64,000 nt of DNA from Actinorhabdospora filicis. Lineage in GTDB: Bacteria > Actinomycetota > Actinomycetes > Mycobacteriales > Micromonosporaceae. Position numbers and translations under genes: made by a program. The DNA is taken from contig NZ_BSTX01000004.1 in the NCBI RefSeq assembly GCF_030269765.1, positions 178,597-242,596 on the forward strand, read 5' to 3'. Position 1 is the stretch's first letter. Each line of letters begins with the position of its first letter. This document shows, piece by piece, positions 61,378 to 64,000 of this stretch. The notes under the pieces are model-generated. The model was given only the letters and a program-made list of their open reading frames with translations. It made no database searches and was not told the origin of the DNA.

Positions 61378-61769
61378 GGAACCCGCTGGCGCGAGGACGA
61401 GCCGGGATGGCCAGCGGATGATCTCGGGCGCATCGGAACGCCAGCGCGTACACGGGATGCGCCGACGATGGCCCGCAGGCTGCGGCCGGTGGAGGAAGGG
61501 TTCCCACGTAGGTGGGGACGAGCACCGCGCACACGGCCAGGCCGTGTGCGCGGTGGGGAACAACACCCCCCGCGTGGGCGGGGACGGGAGGTGATGGGCC
61601 GACGGGCGCCTGCGGCAGACAGGAACACCCCGCGTGTGCGGGAGGTGTGGGCGATGGCGCGGGCCACAGAGTGACGCCGCGGAACACCCCCGCGTGCGCG
61701 GGGACGAGGAACGCGACGACCGGCTCTTCCCCGGCGACCCGGGAGCACCCCCGCGTGCCCGGGGACGAG
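61378..61769. CRISPR. Decayed orphan CRISPR array, second type I-E-like locus
   Basis: The best repeats, beginning GGAACACCCCCGCGTGCGCG and ending GGGACGAG (28 nt), start at 61681 and 61742, 61 nt apart. Poorer copies start at 61622, 61557, 61494, 61435 and 61378, with steps of 57-65 nt caused by small insertions and deletions. Decay increases leftward. The core CCCCGCG…CGGGGAC is palindromic, so orientation is ambiguous. No cas genes are near, and the repeat differs from that of the array at 12175. The rest of 61188-61952 holds no gene. Confidence 0.7.
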
Positions 61770-61952
61770 GCTTGCTGACCTGTGGCGCCGTCCTGTCCCT
61801 GGGCCGATTTCGTTCACCACGAGCGAAGCCGACTCCTCCAGGCTGCCGCTGATCTTCTTTGGGCGGTCGGCTTGAGTGAATGCGGCCGACCGGCTTCACG
61901 CCGGTCGGCCGGTGGTGGGGTGCCGGGCCGGGGCAGGCCAGCAGCCCGAGGG

Positions 61953-63731
61953 CTACGGCGCCGGGGTCAACGCGCTCGCCGGGATCGGTTGCCTCGCCAG
62001 GTTCGGGGCCGACCAGTGCAGTTGGGCGATGGCGTCCCAGCCGCCTTCGTAGTACTCCATGCGGATGGTGTGCGGGCCCGCGGTGAGGTCCACCGTTGCG
62101 GTGTCATCGCGTTTGGAGTGGTCGGTCCAGGCGTCGATGACCTTGGTGCCGTCGATCCAGAGGCGGACACCATCATCGGTGGTGGTGATGAAGGTGTAGG
62201 CGGCGGCCGTCGGGGTTGTCACGGTGCCGGTCCAGCGGGTGCTGAAGGTGTCGGCGCCGATTCCGGGGCCGGGGGCGGCGGTTCCCCAGTCGAAGTTCAC
62301 GCCGGGGTCGACGCGGGTGAGGGTGGGGGTGCCGGTGAGGGCCTTGTTGGTGAAGTACTCGCCTTTGAGTCCCTGGTCGTCCAGGACGAGGGTGGTCACC
62401 GAGCGGGCGGGCAGGTTGACGGTGGCCGCTCCGATGGTGATGGCGAGGGTGCCGGTGTTGTGGGGGGTCCAGGTGGCCTGGGTGTCTCCGGTGGACTGCC
62501 AGACGGCGGCGGTGCCGGTGCCGTAGCCGGTGAGGGCGAGTCCGGTCGTCTGGGCGGTCGTGGTGGTGTTGACCAGGACGATGTTCTTGCGGCCGGTGGA
62601 GGCGAAGGCGCGGATGCCGGGGGTGGACGTGCCGGTGTCCACGATGGACTTGCCGAAGCCGCGGAAGAGGCCTTCGCCGGTGAACATGCCGATGCCGTGG
62701 TAGACGGGGGTCGGCGCGTTGGTGGGGACGTTGCCCTCGCCCTCGGTGGAGGTGATGCCGAGGCCGGTGTTCTTGGCGAAGCTGCCGTTCTTGTCGCCGT
62801 AGACCAATGTGGACGCGCCCGACTTCAGCATGGTGCCCAGGGCGGAGGCTCCCCAGACGGTCGCGAGGTGCGACATCATCTGCGTGCCGTTCGGGTCCTT
62901 CCAGTCCATGTTCCACTCGCCGATCTGGACGTCCAGGGCGCGGCCGGGGGCGAGGCGGGCGATGCGGGCGCGGAGGTCGGCGATGTCGGTGGCGTAGGAG
63001 TCGATGACGGGACCGAGCAGGTCGGCGTCGGTCGGGCGGTCCTCGCCGGCGCCGTAGTCGTGGTAGTCGACGAAGTCGGCGCGGGAGCCGGATCCGGTGA
63101 GGAACGCGTCGATGTAGGCGGTGTCGTAGTACGCGGTGGCGGGGCCGCCGAGGCGGACGGTGGGATCCTCGGCGCGGAGGGCGTCGGCGATCAGGTTGAA
63201 GCGGGAGCTGTACTCGGCGCCGGTCATGTGCTTCGGGTTCTGTCCATTGTCGAGCTCGTTGCCCACGATGAACTGCCGGACGGGGGTGCCGGTGGCCTTG
63301 AAATGGCGGTAGATGGCGACCGCGTCGGCGACGTCGGCGGACGCGGCGCGGCGGCCGTCGGCGGGGAGGATCAGCATCGGGGTGGCGCCCAGGTCGCGGA
63401 TCGAGGCGACCCAGGCGTCGCCGGAGACGTTGGTGTCGCACCAGTCGCCGCCGCAGACAAGCTTGCCGGACGCGTCGAAGACCAGCTCCATGCGCATGAC
63501 GCCGAAGCCCTGGCGGCGCACGTGGCCACGATGGACGTCGTTGTTGGTGATGTAGCTCTGGTTGCCGTAGCCGGTGATGTCGAGGCCGTAGTCGGCGCTG
63601 TCCACTGTGGTCACGACGTGGGTGAAGTCGACGGTGACGGACGCGTCGGCCGCGGCGGCGGCGGGGGATCCGGGCACCAGCACGAGAGCGGCGGCCGTGC
63701 AGACGGCCGCCGACATGACGGTTTTGCGCAT
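61953..63731 (-). CDS. Secreted glycoside hydrolase with C-terminal PA14 domain
   Basis: The 592-residue protein has a signal peptide (to about AAAAA, residue 28) and a TIM-barrel-like catalytic part related to GH39/GH30/GH51-type enzymes: the acid/base Glu159 in IVGNELDNG, then the nucleophile Glu272 in QIGEWNMDW. A beta-sandwich segment follows (about 375-445), and a PA14 domain from about 455: GLKGEYFTNKALTGTP, TFSTRWTGTV, TFITTTDDGVRLWIDGTKVI. PA14 domains often bind carbohydrate. It should act outside the cell on a polysaccharide; the exact family is unsure. The ATG at 63731 has GGAG upstream. Confidence 0.85.
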   Translation of the reverse strand: MRKTVMSAAVCTAAALVLVPGSPAAAAADASVTVDFTHVVTTVDSADYGLDITGYGNQSYITNNDVHRGHVRRQGFGVMRMELVFDASGKLVCGGDWCDTNVSGDAWVASIRDLGATPMLILPADGRRAASADVADAVAIYRHFKATGTPVRQFIVGNELDNGQNPKHMTGAEYSSRFNLIADALRAEDPTVRLGGPATAYYDTAYIDAFLTGSGSRADFVDYHDYGAGEDRPTDADLLGPVIDSYATDIADLRARIARLAPGRALDVQIGEWNMDWKDPNGTQMMSHLATVWGASALGTMLKSGASTLVYGDKNGSFAKNTGLGITSTEGEGNVPTNAPTPVYHGIGMFTGEGLFRGFGKSIVDTGTSTPGIRAFASTGRKNIVLVNTTTTAQTTGLALTGYGTGTAAVWQSTGDTQATWTPHNTGTLAITIGAATVNLPARSVTTLVLDDQGLKGEYFTNKALTGTPTLTRVDPGVNFDWGTAAPGPGIGADTFSTRWTGTVTTPTAAAYTFITTTDDGVRLWIDGTKVIDAWTDHSKRDDTATVDLTAGPHTIRMEYYEGGWDAIAQLHWSAPNLARQPIPASALTPAP

Positions 63732-64000
63732 CGTTCTCCTACTTCGAGGGGACTGCGAGTCTGGCAGGAAAATGATCACTCCACAATGGTCGGCCCGGGG
63801 CCGGTGGGTGAAGGCGCGATGGCGGTACGGCGACGCCGGGCGTGTGTGTGGCGGGCGGCCGGACCGGCGGTTGGCGCGGTGGGACGGCGCGGGCCGGTGG
63901 CGGGTGGAGTGATGCGGGCGGCGTTGGGCGGGATGCCGGGACGCGGAGAGTGGGCCGCCGTCGGCGTGGGGGGGATGGGGCTCGGGCGGACACACTCGCG

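Noticed and set aside
61225..61899. Minus-strand frame rich in RGV/PPTRG repeats
   Set aside because: It is the translation of the degenerate CRISPR repeats, not a gene.

Overview
The window is GC-rich chromosomal DNA from a filamentous-type actinomycete. The evidence is the codon bias (almost every third position is G or C), many GTG starts, ATGA-type stop/start overlaps, a BldG/RsbW-like pair, an MFS-thymidylate kinase fusion, a Scr1-type XRE regulator with a DUF397 partner, and a 6C-type small RNA. From memory, the gene set acs, Tad pilus operon, ssd, HAD phosphatase, helicase, bldG, H+-pyrophosphatase, topA, tmk and holB matches a core block shared by Streptomyces and Mycobacterium. The genus cannot be fixed from sequence alone; a Streptosporangiales-like organism is a reasonable guess.

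Layout. 0-8 kb: small metabolic genes, a degenerate Fic-fold protein divergent from acetyl-CoA synthetase, an SDR, and a nucleotidyltransferase with a zinc-ribbon protein. 8-12.9 kb: a LacI regulator, long minisatellite-like intergenic DNA, a 6C-type RNA, the HAD-IB phosphatase, and a decayed CRISPR array without cas genes. 12.9-18.1 kb: a minus-strand Tad/Flp-like operon (ssd, tadA, tadB, a small coupled ORF, tadC, a pilin-like gene, tadE, a tadG-like gene). 18.3-22.1 kb: an alpha/beta hydrolase, the BldG/anti-sigma pair and a DUF1998-type helicase. 22.5-27.2 kb: two tandem cysteine-rich peptides, a Nudix hydrolase, a membrane protein and a two-component system. 27.7-43.9 kb: H+-pyrophosphatase, a PLP enzyme, a PspC protein, two tandem membrane Ser/Thr kinases whose N-terminal halves resemble YidC/Oxa1, a lipoprotein, topA, a TetR regulator, the MFS-Tmk fusion and holB. 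43.9-52.6 kb: tandem small esterases, a lone MerB-like protein, a DDAH-type hydrolase, a beta-propeller lipoprotein, the XRE/DUF397 pair, a MobA-like protein and an MFS transporter. 53.2-64 kb: an FdhF/YdeP-type molybdoenzyme and FdhD, with a third cysteine-rich peptide and a DUF4192 protein between them, then a trypsin-like protease, a YbjN-like protein, a MscS channel, a second decayed CRISPR array, and a secreted glycoside hydrolase with a PA14 domain.

How the genes work together. The Tad operon should build a small pilus or secretion apparatus. topA, tmk and holB serve DNA topology, dTTP supply and the clamp loader. FdhF, FdhD and the MobA-like protein form a plausible molybdoenzyme set. 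BldG and its partner belong to sigma-factor partner switching.

Most interesting items: the paired YidC-like/kinase fusions; the cysteine-rich peptide family whose leader and 5' UTR are nearly identical while the cores differ; a 47-nt element with DnaA-box-like sequences and an ATACCC-N4-GGGTAT inverted repeat present in two divergent intergenic regions; a short ORF locked by double ATGA overlaps into the tad operon; and the degenerate Fic protein beside acs. No transposase, integrase, tRNA, rRNA or cas gene was seen.
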